64,000 nucleotides of DNA from Methylovirgula ligni. GTDB taxonomy: Bacteria > Pseudomonadota > Alphaproteobacteria > Rhizobiales > Beijerinckiaceae. The translations under genes were made by a program, and so were the position numbers. The notes under the pieces were generated by a model. The model was not told the origin of the DNA, made no database searches, and saw nothing but the letters and a program-made list of their open reading frames with translations. The stretch's first letter is position 1, and each line of letters starts with the position of its first letter. This document shows, one piece after another, positions 8,452-16,876 of this stretch. The stretch spans positions 992,001 through 1,056,000 of the forward strand of contig NZ_CP025086.1 of NCBI RefSeq assembly GCF_004135935.1, read 5' to 3'.

Positions 8452-9033
8452 TCAGTCGCGCCGGGCCGATTGGAGCGGCGTGCTCTCGGCGAGGACGCGA
8501 TCGAGACCCGCGCCGCCGACCTTGCGCCAATGCGCGCCGCGCGAAGCCGTATGAACACGATAATGACTGTGCGTGGCATTCGCCGACCATTGATCGGCAT
8601 ACCAGCCGCTCGCGGCGGGGGCGGCGCCCGGCAGGTCAGCCGCGGCAATCGCGCGACCGCGGCCGAGAATGGCGATCCTCACCGGGCCGGTGCCGCGCAT
8701 GCCGATGGCGAACGCAGCGCCGCGCGCGAGATCGAGGCTGCGCCCGCGCACGAAGGGACCACGATCATTGATGCGCACGACGACGCTGCGGCCGTTGCGG
8801 GGATTGGTCACCGCGACCCGCGTGCCGAACGGCAGCGTGCGATGGGCGGCGGTGAGTCCATTCGGATTGAAACGTTCGCCCGAGGCCGTCCGGTAACCGG
8901 ACGAATAATAAGACGCGTAAATCATGGACCCGCCGGCAGAATAGGTATGGCGGAAGGATTGTGCGTGGGAAGCCTGGGTACAAAGGGCGGTAAACGCAAT
9001 TACTGACACCATTACTTTTGATACCTTCAACAC
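8452..9033 (-). CDS. rlpA: RlpA-like septal ring/peptidoglycan hydrolase, double-psi beta-barrel
   Basis: A 193-aa exported protein. It has a signal peptide (MLKVSKVMVSVIAFTALC...SHA, cleaved near residue 24) and a DPBB domain (about 35-130) with the RlpA hallmarks ASYYSSGYRTASGERF, GLTAAHRTLPFGT, RVAVTNPRNG and RINDRGPFVRGRSLDLA. The Asp in the NDRGP motif is the expected catalytic acid. The C-terminal ~60 residues contain no SPOR domain, so it is a short RlpA-like form; no lipobox Cys is placed for a lipoprotein. It is monocistronic, with a strong terminator downstream. The family call is good; enzyme activity is inferred from family members. Confidence 0.85.
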   Translation of the reverse strand: MLKVSKVMVSVIAFTALCTQASHAQSFRHTYSAGGSMIYASYYSSGYRTASGERFNPNGLTAAHRTLPFGTRVAVTNPRNGRSVVVRINDRGPFVRGRSLDLARGAAFAIGMRGTGPVRIAILGRGRAIAAADLPGAAPAASGWYADQWSANATHSHYRVHTASRGAHWRKVGGAGLDRVLAESTPLQSARRD

Positions 9034-9408
9034 ATCACCCTTTCTGTGGTTGCAGATGGGCGTGTATTGATTGTCATAATGTGTTCATAGATTGCGGCGT
9101 ATGGGGCGATAGTGTGTTATAGAGACCCCCTTGATTGGTCAAAACGTCGCAGGAAAATGTGTCGGCGCCGCCAGATTTGGGTCATATTGCCTCGACGAGA
9201 CACCCCCGGTGTGCGCTAGACGCTATTCTACTTAACCATTTTGTTGAGATGCTTATGATGCCGCACGGCGATGTTGGCGTGGCCGCTCGTCTAGACGATT
9301 CACGGCCTTGACTCTTCATTGCCAGATCGAAAGACGGCAATCCGGCGCGTGTTTGATCCGCCGCATGGCCATATCCGCCGCCAAGCTGTATACGGGTGTA
9401 AATAGCTT
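9034..9408. other. Intergenic region without a gene
   Basis: AT-richer stretch between the divergent rlpA-like and haemoglobin genes; it must hold the rlpA promoter. A TTAACCAT half-site (9232-9239), like a CtrA half-site, is the only recognisable motif. No credible frame or RNA fold was seen. Confidence 0.5.
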
Positions 9409-9420
9409 TTGGTGAGTCCG

Positions 9421-9822
9421 ATGACAGAAGCCGAATACGAGACCGTCGAATCCGCCATACGGCGCTGCGTCGCGGAATTCTATCGCGCCGGCCGAGCTGA
9501 CCCGCTGCTGGGCCCGATTTTCGAGGCGCATATCACCGAGTGGGACGATCACCTGCGGATTATCGAGAATTTCTGGTCGAAGAGCCTGCTCGGGACAGAC
9601 CGCTATTCGGGCTTTCCTTATCCGGTCCATGTCCCCATGCCGCTGACTCCGGCGCATATGACGCGCTGGGTCGAACTCTTCACCGCGGCAGCGCAAGCAA
9701 CGCTGCCGTCCGCTTATGCCGCGCAGGCCATCGCCAAGGCACGCCATATGGGCCAGAGCTTCAGCTCCGGCCTCTTCCCCTTCCGCGACAAGGACGGCAA
9801 CCCGAGCCGCCATCCGGGCTGA
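9421..9822 (+). CDS. Group III truncated haemoglobin
   Basis: A 133-aa cytoplasmic haem protein of the 2-on-2 globin family. Group III features: FYRAGRADPLLGPIFEAHI early, the WDDHLRIIENFWSKSLLG segment, then a helix with ARHMGQSFSS supplying the proximal His. Likely roles (O2, NO or peroxide chemistry) are known for the family but not shown here. ATG 9421 is preferred; a GTG at 9412 is possible. No operon partner: the rlpA-like gene is divergent upstream and a small secreted protein gene lies 137 bp downstream. Confidence 0.85.
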   Translation: MTEAEYETVESAIRRCVAEFYRAGRADPLLGPIFEAHITEWDDHLRIIENFWSKSLLGTDRYSGFPYPVHVPMPLTPAHMTRWVELFTAAAQATLPSAYAAQAIAKARHMGQSFSSGLFPFRDKDGNPSRHPG

Positions 9823-9959
9823 ACGCTGCCCAAGCTCTTCGCGATCGGGTCGGGAAGATTATTCCAAGCATGCGCCCATAAGAGCAGACGCATTTGCCTG
9901 ATGCCGGATTTCATGGAATCTTTCCCTCACGGGGGGGCAAAAAAACCCGGAGGAAACGC

Positions 9960-10190
9960 ATGAAGAAGCTGCTTATGGCGAGCATTTTCGTCGCCGCGGT
10001 TGCGACGCCCGCTCTCGCCGACGATCAATATAGCCTCGTGAAGGACACGGTCGGAAATTGCTCCGCCGTTGTGTCCTCCGACGCCGGCTATCCGGGCATG
10101 ACAGTCGTGGGCACGCAGGGCTACCCGTCCATCCAGGCTGCCAACAGCGCCCTCGACAGCGTCTCGGGCTGCGACGGACTCGTGCGCTAG
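9960..10190 (+). CDS. Small secreted protein (unknown function)
   Basis: A 76-aa product: signal peptide MKKLLMASIFVAAVATPALA, then a mature ~56-residue chain with two Cys (in VGNCSAV and SGCDGL) that could form a disulphide. The ATG at 9960 has an excellent Shine-Dalgarno (ggagga, 9950-9955), which decides this start over a longer in-frame one at 9894. It is the last host gene before the island, and an 11-bp hairpin follows. The family is not recognised. Confidence 0.75.
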   Translation: MKKLLMASIFVAAVATPALADDQYSLVKDTVGNCSAVVSSDAGYPGMTVVGTQGYPSIQAANSALDSVSGCDGLVR

Positions 10191-10237
10191 CCAATGCCTC
10201 GGCGTCCCGGTTCGGACGCCTCCACGAATCAATCAGC

Positions 10238-10265
10238 CATCGCCGGCCCCTGAGCCGGCGATGGA
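10238..10265 (+). terminator. Hairpin, probable terminator of the small secreted protein gene
   Basis: Perfect 11-bp stem (ccatcgccggc / gccggcgatgg) with a 6-nt loop, 47 bp after the stop. No T tract follows directly, so the terminator call is moderate. Confidence 0.5.
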
Positions 10266-10293
10266 ACTCTCAGCATCCATCGATGATTTTTCT

Positions 10294-10307
10294 GGCGGAG
10301 GGAGCGT
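10294..10307. repeat. attL: left direct repeat of the island
   Basis: TGGCGGAGGGAGCG, identical and in the same orientation to 33085-33098, the 3' end (including CCA) of tRNA-Ser. It lies 157 bp before the integrase, as expected for a tRNA-integrating element. Confidence 0.85.
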
Positions 10308-10428
10308 CTGTTAATACGGAGTCCGAGAGAACCCTAGACAATCCAGAAATATCAATAGAGTCAATTATCTGGCCTAAAATATAATCCAATAAAGGCCATT
10401 GACATCCGAGGACAGCCGACCCACGTTT

Positions 10429-10445
10429 GTACGTAGATTTGTGCA
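10429..10445 (+). repeat. Inner repeat near attL (possible integrase arm site)
   Basis: GTACGTAGATTTGTGCA matches 33014-33030 (GTGCGCAGATTTGTACA) at 14 of 17 positions. The copies sit 121 bp inside attL and 54 bp inside attR, in the same orientation. Confidence 0.45.
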
Positions 10446-10464
10446 ACGGTGAGTTCGAATCCCA

Positions 10465-11718
10465 ATGCGAAGCGGGAACAGGCTAACAGCTCTGACGATC
10501 AAGAATGCCGATAAGCCCGGCCTCTATGGCGACGGCCATGGACTCTATCTCCAAGTCAGTGCATTCGGCACAAAGTCATGGCTGTTTCGCTTCATGCGCA
10601 ACGGGGTCGCCCGCAAAATGGGGCTCGGCGCCCTTCACACCGTATCTTTGGGCGACGCCAGAAAACGTGCCGCGGCGGCTCGCCTAGCGGTGCATGATGG
10701 CGAGGATCCGATAGAGATGCGAGCGGCGGCCCGGGCGGCGACACGCGTCGAAAAGGCGAAGGCAATTACTTTCAAGGAATGTGCCGAGGCCTACATCAAG
10801 GCGAATGAGTCGACCTGGAAGAATCTTAAGCACCGAGACCAGTGGCATGCCACCTTCAATCAGACGAAGCGAGGCAAGAAGACCTTTCCGGCGGCGACCG
10901 CGGCAATCAATGATCTACCGGTGGTCGCCATCGATACGGGCCTCATTCTGAAGGCTCTTGAACCGATCTGGCATAAGACGCCGGAAACCGCTTCGCGCGT
11001 CCGCGGCCGTATCGAGGCCGTGCTGAATTGGGCCGCGGTGCGCAATTACCGCAGCGGTGAAAACCCGGCCCGCTGGCGCGGCCATCTCGATAATGTGCTG
11101 CCGCTGCCGGGCAAAGTGCAGAGAGTCAAACATCATCCTGCAGTTCCGTACGCGGAGATGCCGGCGTTCATGGCTGATCTGCGCAGCAGGGAAGGGGTCT
11201 CGGCCCGCGCTCTCGAATTTACAATTCTGACGGCGGTACGTACCTGCGAATCGATCGGCGCGACGTGGAAAGAATTCGATCTCGATGCCAAGGTCTGGAC
11301 TATCCCTGCCGATCGAATGAAGGCCGGCAAAGAACACCGCGTCCCGCTATCCGATCGGACGATTGTGGCGATCGCTTCGCTCCCGCGTGAAGGAAAATAT
11401 GTTTTCCCGGGCGCTAAAGCCGACAAGCCGCTTTCCAACATGGCGATGCTGGAATTGCTACGTGGCATGCGCCAGGGAACGACGGTGCATGGTTTCAGAA
11501 GCACATTCCGCGATTGGGCGGCGGAGCGCACTGCCCATCCAAATCACGTCGTCGAGATGAGCCTGGCCCACGCGATCGGCGACAAAGTTGAGGCCGCCTA
11601 TCGGCGCGGCGAGTTGTTGGAGAAGCGCCATCGTTTGATGGATGATTGGGCGACCTATTGTGAACGATCGGTCGTGGCGCGGGCCGATAACGTCGTGACC
11701 ATGCGTGGGACGGCGTGA
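10465..11718 (+). CDS. P4-type tyrosine recombinase/integrase
   Basis: A 417-aa site-specific recombinase that would integrate and excise the island. The N-terminal DUF4102-type arm-binding domain shows DKPGLYGDGHGLYLQVS and SWLFRFMRNG. A core-binding domain spans about 90-190. The catalytic domain has the first Arg in TAVRTCE, a Lys in KAGKEHRVPLS, the HGFRSTFRDW box and the nucleophile Tyr in KVEAAYRRGE. All catalytic positions are present, so it is probably active. It sits next to attL, at the end opposite the intact tRNA. Its stop overlaps the next ATG (TGATG), so a downstream gene may be co-translated. Confidence 0.95.
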   Translation: MRSGNRLTALTIKNADKPGLYGDGHGLYLQVSAFGTKSWLFRFMRNGVARKMGLGALHTVSLGDARKRAAAARLAVHDGEDPIEMRAAARAATRVEKAKAITFKECAEAYIKANESTWKNLKHRDQWHATFNQTKRGKKTFPAATAAINDLPVVAIDTGLILKALEPIWHKTPETASRVRGRIEAVLNWAAVRNYRSGENPARWRGHLDNVLPLPGKVQRVKHHPAVPYAEMPAFMADLRSREGVSARALEFTILTAVRTCESIGATWKEFDLDAKVWTIPADRMKAGKEHRVPLSDRTIVAIASLPREGKYVFPGAKADKPLSNMAMLELLRGMRQGTTVHGFRSTFRDWAAERTAHPNHVVEMSLAHAIGDKVEAAYRRGELLEKRHRLMDDWATYCERSVVARADNVVTMRGTA

Positions 11719-12281
11719 TGAACGCCCTTATCGAAGCCTCCGGAGGCGTCCGCTGGCGGCCACCACAAGATGCGATAAAGCTTATTTGCGAGCGGACTAG
11801 ATCCGGCCAAAGCGATGCCACCGAAGCGCTTAAAGCTTGGGTAAAAGACAATAGCGTCAAGGCTAGAAATGTTGAGACCGGAAAGCTCCTAGTAGGGCCT
11901 GTCAAGGTGACAGTCCCCCAAGCCGCAATGGCGAATTTATTTGATATCGATTTTTTGAAGTTTTTTGAGATCGACATAATCAGTCTCAAAAGCCATCTCT
12001 CGAGCTTTTCGGAGCCTGGTTCTAAGCGGCCCAAAGGTGCTCCCGATAAATACGACTGGGCGTCCGTAAAGAGCGTGCTTGTTGAAGCTTGCCAACATTG
12101 GAATGGAGTGCCCTCCCGTGATCACCCGGACCAAGAGTGGCGAAGCCAAGCGGACGCGATCCGAGCTGTCCGAGATAAAATGGGAAAGGAATGGATGGAC
12201 GACGGCCCCGCCGAATCAACGCTCAAAGGACGGGTTGGCCGTATGCTCAAGGAGATTGCCGCCCAGAAGGCCAACAAATAG
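11718..12281 (+). CDS. Hypothetical protein, island cargo
   Basis: A 187-aa protein of unrecognised family, starting at an ATG that overlaps the integrase stop. Residues ~1-70 (RWRPPQDAIKLICERTRSG...) look helical. The C-terminal half (WASVKSVLVEACQHWNGVPSRDHPDQEWRSQ) resembles small helical proteins found next to phage-type integrases, but no catalytic motif is visible. Codon use is AT-richer than host genes. Coupling to the integrase suggests a mobility-related or regulatory role, which is inference only. Confidence 0.6.
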   Translation: MNALIEASGGVRWRPPQDAIKLICERTRSGQSDATEALKAWVKDNSVKARNVETGKLLVGPVKVTVPQAAMANLFDIDFLKFFEIDIISLKSHLSSFSEPGSKRPKGAPDKYDWASVKSVLVEACQHWNGVPSRDHPDQEWRSQADAIRAVRDKMGKEWMDDGPAESTLKGRVGRMLKEIAAQKANK

Positions 12282-12378
12282 TTCTTGGCCATTGCGGGCC
12301 ATTATCGGCGGACAGATTCGTTTTGCTACGCCAATTTCTCTTCATCCTAAGCGATGTAGCCGGATGTAGGAGGAATCA

Positions 12379-12579
12379 ATGGTTCGGAAGGTTATGCGAA
12401 AACCCGAGGTCTTGAAGGCTACCGGGTTTTCTAATTCGACGTTGTACGGTCGAATCGCTGCCGGCAGATTCCCAAAACCGACGAAGCTTGATCCAGATGG
12501 GCGAATTGTCGTTTGGTTCGAGGATGAGGTCGAAGCTTGGCAAAAAGGCGTTGTTGAGCGCGATGCGGAGGCCGTTTGA
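12379..12579 (+). CDS. AlpA-family DNA-binding regulator
   Basis: A 66-aa winged-helix/MerR-like protein: KPEVLKATGFSNSTLYGRI forms the helix-turn-helix, followed by AGRFPKPTKL and a short wing before VVWFEDEVEAW. AlpA-type proteins activate integrase genes or act as excisionase-like factors in islands and P4-like elements. An AGGAGG-like Shine-Dalgarno at about 12367-12372 supports the ATG at 12379. It is the first gene of a likely three-gene run (AlpA, a small protein, an ATPase). Confidence 0.85.
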   Translation: MVRKVMRKPEVLKATGFSNSTLYGRIAAGRFPKPTKLDPDGRIVVWFEDEVEAWQKGVVERDAEAV

Positions 12580-12582
12580 CAG

Positions 12583-12801
12583 ATGGTCTCGGAAGCAAAG
12601 CGGGCCATCCACCCCGAGGATGAACTGGCCCGCAAAAATGAGCAGCTTGGCGGCCGGCTCAATAACCAAAATATCTCAGCGACAACTCAACCGCAACATC
12701 AAATCGCTGGGTCGTATGCAAGCGAAGCGTTGGCTCATCTGAAATCCGTTCCGTGGTTCGCAAATGGCGGGATAGAACGCCCGGCCCGGAGGCGTAAATG
12801 A
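12583..12801 (+). CDS. Small hypothetical protein between AlpA and ATPase
   Basis: A 72-aa hydrophilic protein, rich in Gln, Asn and Arg, of no recognised family. It begins 3 bp after the AlpA stop and its stop overlaps the next gene's ATG (ATGA at 12798-12801). That tight packing is the main support for it being real. Function is unknown; a linker or accessory for the ATPase is possible. Confidence 0.5.
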   Translation: MVSEAKRAIHPEDELARKNEQLGGRLNNQNISATTQPQHQIAGSYASEALAHLKSVPWFANGGIERPARRRK

Positions 12802-13886
12802 ACGCGCCTTCTCCCTCTCCAAACCCGCTGCACTTTACGCGATTCCGAGACATTGATCCGCGACCCATGAAGGAATTCTTGGTGCAGAAGCTCCTTGGGG
12901 CCGGCGAGATCTCTTGCTTTTTTGCTAAGCCTGGGGCTGGCAAGTCGGTCCTCGTAAGTGACATGGGATGCCATATCGCCTCCGGCCGCCCATGGTTTGG
13001 GCGGAGCGTACTCAGGGGCGCCGTACTCTACGTCGCTGCCGAACGCGCGAAGCTGGTGGAGCGCCGCATGGCAGCGTTTCGACTTCACTATGGGGAAGCT
13101 GATCTACCTCTGGCGATTGTTTCTGGCGCGATTGATCTTCGGTCGTCCCCAGAGCACGCCTCGTTGATCGCCGCCTATGCCAAGAACCTTGCGGAGGACA
13201 CCGCCCTGCCGCTTCGCTTGATCGTTATTGACACGGTTTCGCGCGTACTCGCTGGCGGCGACGAAAACTCGTCGAAGGATATGGGTGCTTTCGTAAGCGC
13301 CTTGTCGTCCCTGCAAGAAACGACAGGCGCACATATCTGCATCATCCACCACATCCCGCAGGACGGGAGTAACCGGATGCGTGGTCACGGTGCGTTGCTA
13401 GGGGCGGTAGACACGACGATTAGTATTGAGAGGACCGGAAAAGCACGGGTAGCCACTGTGATCAAGGATAACGACGGTGCCGAGGGCCAAAAAATCGCTT
13501 TCAAATTGGAGAGTGTATTGCTTTCGACCGACCCATCAACTGGCACTGAAACTTGGGCGCCAATTGCGGTCCCTACCGACGAAGAGGCAGCAATGGCCAA
13601 CGGCGAGCCGAATACGCTCAGCCGGCCGCAAGTCATCGCGCTGCGCGCGTTACACAGCGCCATCGCTGACAAAGGGGAGCTCGCGCCTGAATGCGGCCAT
13701 GTGCCAACGGGTAAAAGAGTCGTTTCCCTTAAGCTTTGGGCCGATTATGCCTACGGGAGCGGTGTAAGTGGCTCCTGCGAACCTCGCGCCCGGCAAAAGG
13801 CCTTTAAGCAAGCCCGCGAGGCGTTGGCGGTCAGAGGAAAGGTCGCCGTATGGGAGCCCTACGTCTGGCCTTTAGCGAACTCTTAA
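12798..13886 (+). CDS. RepA-like AAA_25 family ATPase/helicase
   Basis: A 362-aa RecA-fold ATPase related to RSF1010 RepA-type hexameric helicases. Walker A is in AKPGAGKSVLVSD (about residue 50), Walker B in LRLIVIDTVSRVLAGGDEN (about 145), and HIPQDGSNRMRGHGALLGA fits the motif-3 region. The C-terminal ~80 residues look like a separate small domain. It may support island replication or excision. The 3' end and downstream 110 bp carry eight copies of a GTTCGC-type hexamer, as would suit an iteron-type origin. It is coupled to the small gene upstream. Confidence 0.8.
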   Translation: MNAPSPSPNPLHFTRFRDIDPRPMKEFLVQKLLGAGEISCFFAKPGAGKSVLVSDMGCHIASGRPWFGRSVLRGAVLYVAAERAKLVERRMAAFRLHYGEADLPLAIVSGAIDLRSSPEHASLIAAYAKNLAEDTALPLRLIVIDTVSRVLAGGDENSSKDMGAFVSALSSLQETTGAHICIIHHIPQDGSNRMRGHGALLGAVDTTISIERTGKARVATVIKDNDGAEGQKIAFKLESVLLSTDPSTGTETWAPIAVPTDEEAAMANGEPNTLSRPQVIALRALHSAIADKGELAPECGHVPTGKRVVSLKLWADYAYGSGVSGSCEPRARQKAFKQAREALAVRGKVAVWEPYVWPLANS

Positions 13887-13998
13887 GATGCAAACCAGTA
13901 TGCGAACTTGCGACCTCCCTAAAGGGGGAGTTCGCGTTCGTTCGCTGGAACTTGGCGAACAAAAGTTCGCCGAAGTTCGCTAAAGTTCCCCGGTTCGC
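13875..13998. repeat. Cluster of GTTCGC/GCGAAC hexamers (iteron-like)
   Basis: Exact copies at 13875, 13902, 13930, 13940, 13955, 13965, 13975 and 13993 (five GTTCGC, three GCGAAC), plus near-copies GTTCGT (13936) and GTTCCC (13985). Spacing between 13930 and 13980 is mostly 10 or 15 bp, roughly whole or half helical turns. It overlaps the last codons of the RepA-like gene and lies in a 359-bp gap otherwise free of genes. Confidence 0.6.
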
Positions 13999-14164
13999 GT
14001 ACTGATGCCTACTTCGCGCCCGTTGCCGACACAAAACATCAAATGCGAAATCCAAAAGCGGACATTGAGTGACTGAGTGCGTTTCCGATTTAGTTTCAAT
14101 TAATCAAACAGCGGCTTTCTCCCAATATAGTCCGCCATAAGCCGAGTCGCGGGCGCCCTCTGAA

Positions 14165-14183
14165 CGGGCTCATGGCCCTTTTT
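14165..14183 (+). terminator. Weak hairpin plus T run after the RepA-like gene
   Basis: GGGC / GCCC stem with a 5-nt loop followed by TTTTT (14179-14183) on the plus strand. Only four base pairs, so low confidence. Confidence 0.3.
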
Positions 14184-14245
14184 AGAGGACGTTTCCAATT
14201 AAGAGCGCACCGGGAGGAGCGGTGGAGAAAGTCATTCTCTCGCAT

Positions 14246-16876
14246 TCATTCGGGTTGCCATTCCGTCGCGCGCAAAACGTTCCCCCCAAGCTTGGAAAAC
14301 GCGCGTTGACGGCACGAGAAGACAATAATTTGTTGATCCCGAGCCTCACGATGCAAAGCGTCAAACATTCTCTCGATACGATCATCATCTGAAAAAACGA
14401 GGGCGTCATCTAATATAACCGGAGCGGAACGCCCGTCCCGCGCCAGAAGCCTCGCGAATGCGAGTCGCGTTAAGATAGACAATTGCTCTCGCATTCCGCC
14501 GCTCAGCCGGTCGACATCCTCGTCCTGACCGTTTCTCTGAATCTTCTGAGGCAGCAAGGTTTTATCGTCAAAAACTATCGAGACGTCACTGAAGAGCAAG
14601 CCGAGCAAGGGCCGCAACTCCGTCAGTATGGGTTTTAAGTATAGATCTCGAGCAGCCGACCGTGAGGCCTGCAGCGTACTTTTGAGCTTCTCAAGGATTT
14701 TTATCTCTGTCTCGAACGCTGTCACGCGGGATGATGCGGCCTCCAATGCGTCGACAGCCTCGCGCCATGCTTCCTCAACGGCGTCTTCGGATCGCGTACG
14801 GATTCTGCCGTTAAACTCGGCAAGCGTCTCGCGAAGTTGCGCGGCCTCCTCGGTGGCCGCTTCCTCCACGGATCTCTTACGGCGCAGTGTCGCTTCGACA
14901 GACTCAAGATCGGGAGAATTGCTACGCAGCTGTGCGGCTATGCCTTCGAGCTTATCGGATAATTCTTGTTTCTCATTCCGGACGGCGACAAGCGCCTGCT
15001 CCTTTGCGGCGCGCTCCCCCTCGAGCCCGACCAAGGCTTCAAAACGCGAAAGTTCCGCCCCAAGCGTGGCGCACAGGGCTTCAACCTTTATGACTTCCCC
15101 GTCCGTATGCTTACGCTCCGGATCAAGTTCTGCGAGCCTGTTTCGAGCGGCCCGCACTTTATCACTCGCGGCGGCGAGTTCTCTACGTACCTCTTCGGGG
15201 TCCCCATCAATCTCTGGAACGTCAAGTTGCTGATTGCAGCAGGATGCTATTTGCTCGCGCAGGCGAGCAATCCCGTCCGGGGCCACCTGATTTAGCTGCA
15301 ATCGGATGCCGTCGCGTCCAGCGGACTTTGCTTGTGCCTCTGCCTGCCGATTACGCGCATCAAGCAGGCTTTTGACGCCGATGGCGGAAAGCAGAATTTG
15401 CTTCTTCGCCTCCGCTACTTCCAAAGAATCATCACCGCGGTCCGGCGATTTCGACAGCAAAGTCAAAGTCCCCAGATTGGGGATTTGAATATTGGCAAGG
15501 TCCTTAAAAGTGCGACTCTTATCGTTGAGCAGCGGTGTTCCGTCCATAATCAGTGGGCCGAGTCCGCCGGGCGTACTGTACGCCATCCGGACTGTCGGCC
15601 GGGTGGCTGTTTCGGCGGCGCGCAGAGTGGCGATCTTGATCTCCAACGCCTGCAATTGCTCAACGGTATCCGGCGACACAGCGAGGAGCGCTAGCTCGGC
15701 CTCTGCCACTTCCAAGCTTTTCCGAATTCCTTCCGCCTGCTCGAGCCGTCCTTGCAAAGAGGCCAACTCCTGCCGTGCGCGCCGCGCCTTGGCAACCGTA
15801 TCTAACTGGATAGACAGATCACGCGTTGCCTGCTCGGCATCTTCCGCGACGCGCACATCAGCCGTGGCCTTTTCGATTTCGGATAGAGCCCTGCCTCGAC
15901 GCTCAACGACATCCACGCGGTGTTGCTCGGCCTTTTCCAAGTTTGCGCGAAGTTCGTTCACACGGTTCAAAGAGCTGCGAAATTCCGTAAGTTTCAACCC
16001 GGCCGCATCAAGCTCGTTGCGAGCGAGAGCAGTCTCAGCCTCTCGTGCGTTCAACGTGCCCCGGTGGGCCTTCGCCGCCTCGAATGCCGTTTCGGCATCT
16101 TTAACCGCAACGTGACGAGCCGCTCGCTCGTTCGGATCCTCTAATTCGACGAGGCGTCTCTGTGCGATTGCCCGTTGGTCGAGTGCGTCACGCAATGCCA
16201 CAACGTCAGCACGGAGACGTTTTTCCTCGCCGGTCAGGTGGTCGCGTTCGTCGACCGCCGCACAATAGGGACCACCGGTTTTGGGCTTGCCACCAGCGGT
16301 GATGAGACGAGACAACTCATCCTCGTAGGCCTCGATGATTTCAGCCATACGGCGGCCGCCGGTAATCGCCTCGACCTCTCCTTGAACCGACGTCAGAAGG
16401 CTCTCGCGAATCTTTCGTTCGCCTTCCTCCTCCTTTTTTTCGCGATCCTCGATGCCGGTTACGCCTTGGCGAACCCACAGGAGTCCCGCTGGACCAGCCA
16501 CTCCTCCGTTAATCAGACCGGCAATAAAGTTCTCGGCCTCGTCGGCCTGCGCGACAAGACGTCCGTTTTCAAGATCGATAACCGTCGCGCGTTTGCCTCC
16601 GATAAACTGTTTGCTCAGGCGGTATCGACCTGTCCCGGTGGTAATATCAGCCTCTATGAGGGGATTTCCACCGCTATAGGGCTGCATACGTCGCACTTCT
16701 TTCGGGACACCCGTATGCGGCTGGAAGAACAAGGCATGTAGAGCTTCGAAGCTGGTCGATTTGCCAAATTCGTTTTCGGCGCAAAGGACATTTATGCCCT
16801 CGCCAATCCCTTCAATCGCGACGCCACGTTTCGCGAACCGCTTGACGTTGTACAGCCGAAGGGCGGAGATTTTCAT
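14246..16876 (-). CDS. YhaN/SbcC-like SMC-type ATPase
   Basis: An 876-aa ABC-type ATPase with a long coiled-coil middle. The N-terminal Walker A is in CAENEFGKSTSFEALHALF. Long heptad-rich arms occupy about 180-730. The C-terminal lobe has the signature RLSGGMREQLSI and Walker B PVILDDALVFSD. No CxxC zinc hook is seen, only an adjacent Cys pair in IASCCNQQL, so it fits YhaN more than Rad50/SbcC. The ATG at 16876 overlaps the stop of the nuclease gene as ATGA, which decides the start. Such ATPases gate a partner nuclease on DNA ends. It is the last gene of a three-gene minus-strand operon. Confidence 0.88.
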   Translation of the reverse strand: MKISALRLYNVKRFAKRGVAIEGIGEGINVLCAENEFGKSTSFEALHALFFQPHTGVPKEVRRMQPYSGGNPLIEADITTGTGRYRLSKQFIGGKRATVIDLENGRLVAQADEAENFIAGLINGGVAGPAGLLWVRQGVTGIEDREKKEEEGERKIRESLLTSVQGEVEAITGGRRMAEIIEAYEDELSRLITAGGKPKTGGPYCAAVDERDHLTGEEKRLRADVVALRDALDQRAIAQRRLVELEDPNERAARHVAVKDAETAFEAAKAHRGTLNAREAETALARNELDAAGLKLTEFRSSLNRVNELRANLEKAEQHRVDVVERRGRALSEIEKATADVRVAEDAEQATRDLSIQLDTVAKARRARQELASLQGRLEQAEGIRKSLEVAEAELALLAVSPDTVEQLQALEIKIATLRAAETATRPTVRMAYSTPGGLGPLIMDGTPLLNDKSRTFKDLANIQIPNLGTLTLLSKSPDRGDDSLEVAEAKKQILLSAIGVKSLLDARNRQAEAQAKSAGRDGIRLQLNQVAPDGIARLREQIASCCNQQLDVPEIDGDPEEVRRELAAASDKVRAARNRLAELDPERKHTDGEVIKVEALCATLGAELSRFEALVGLEGERAAKEQALVAVRNEKQELSDKLEGIAAQLRSNSPDLESVEATLRRKRSVEEAATEEAAQLRETLAEFNGRIRTRSEDAVEEAWREAVDALEAASSRVTAFETEIKILEKLKSTLQASRSAARDLYLKPILTELRPLLGLLFSDVSIVFDDKTLLPQKIQRNGQDEDVDRLSGGMREQLSILTRLAFARLLARDGRSAPVILDDALVFSDDDRIERMFDALHREARDQQIIVFSCRQRAFSKLGGNVLRATEWQPE

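Noticed and set aside
9232-9247. Full CtrA site upstream of the rlpA-like gene, and a similar one at 43379
   Set aside because: Only the TTAACCAT half is present in each; the second TTAA at the right spacing is missing.
10453-10463. gttcgaatccc next to the integrase start as an att copy of tRNA-Ser
   Set aside because: The matching stretch in the tRNA (33098-33108) is in the opposite orientation, so it cannot be a direct att repeat. The 14-bp repeat at 10294/33085 fits instead.
14246-16876. Classical SbcC/Rad50 with zinc hook
   Set aside because: No CxxC at the coiled-coil apex; only an adjacent Cys pair. YhaN-like is the better label.
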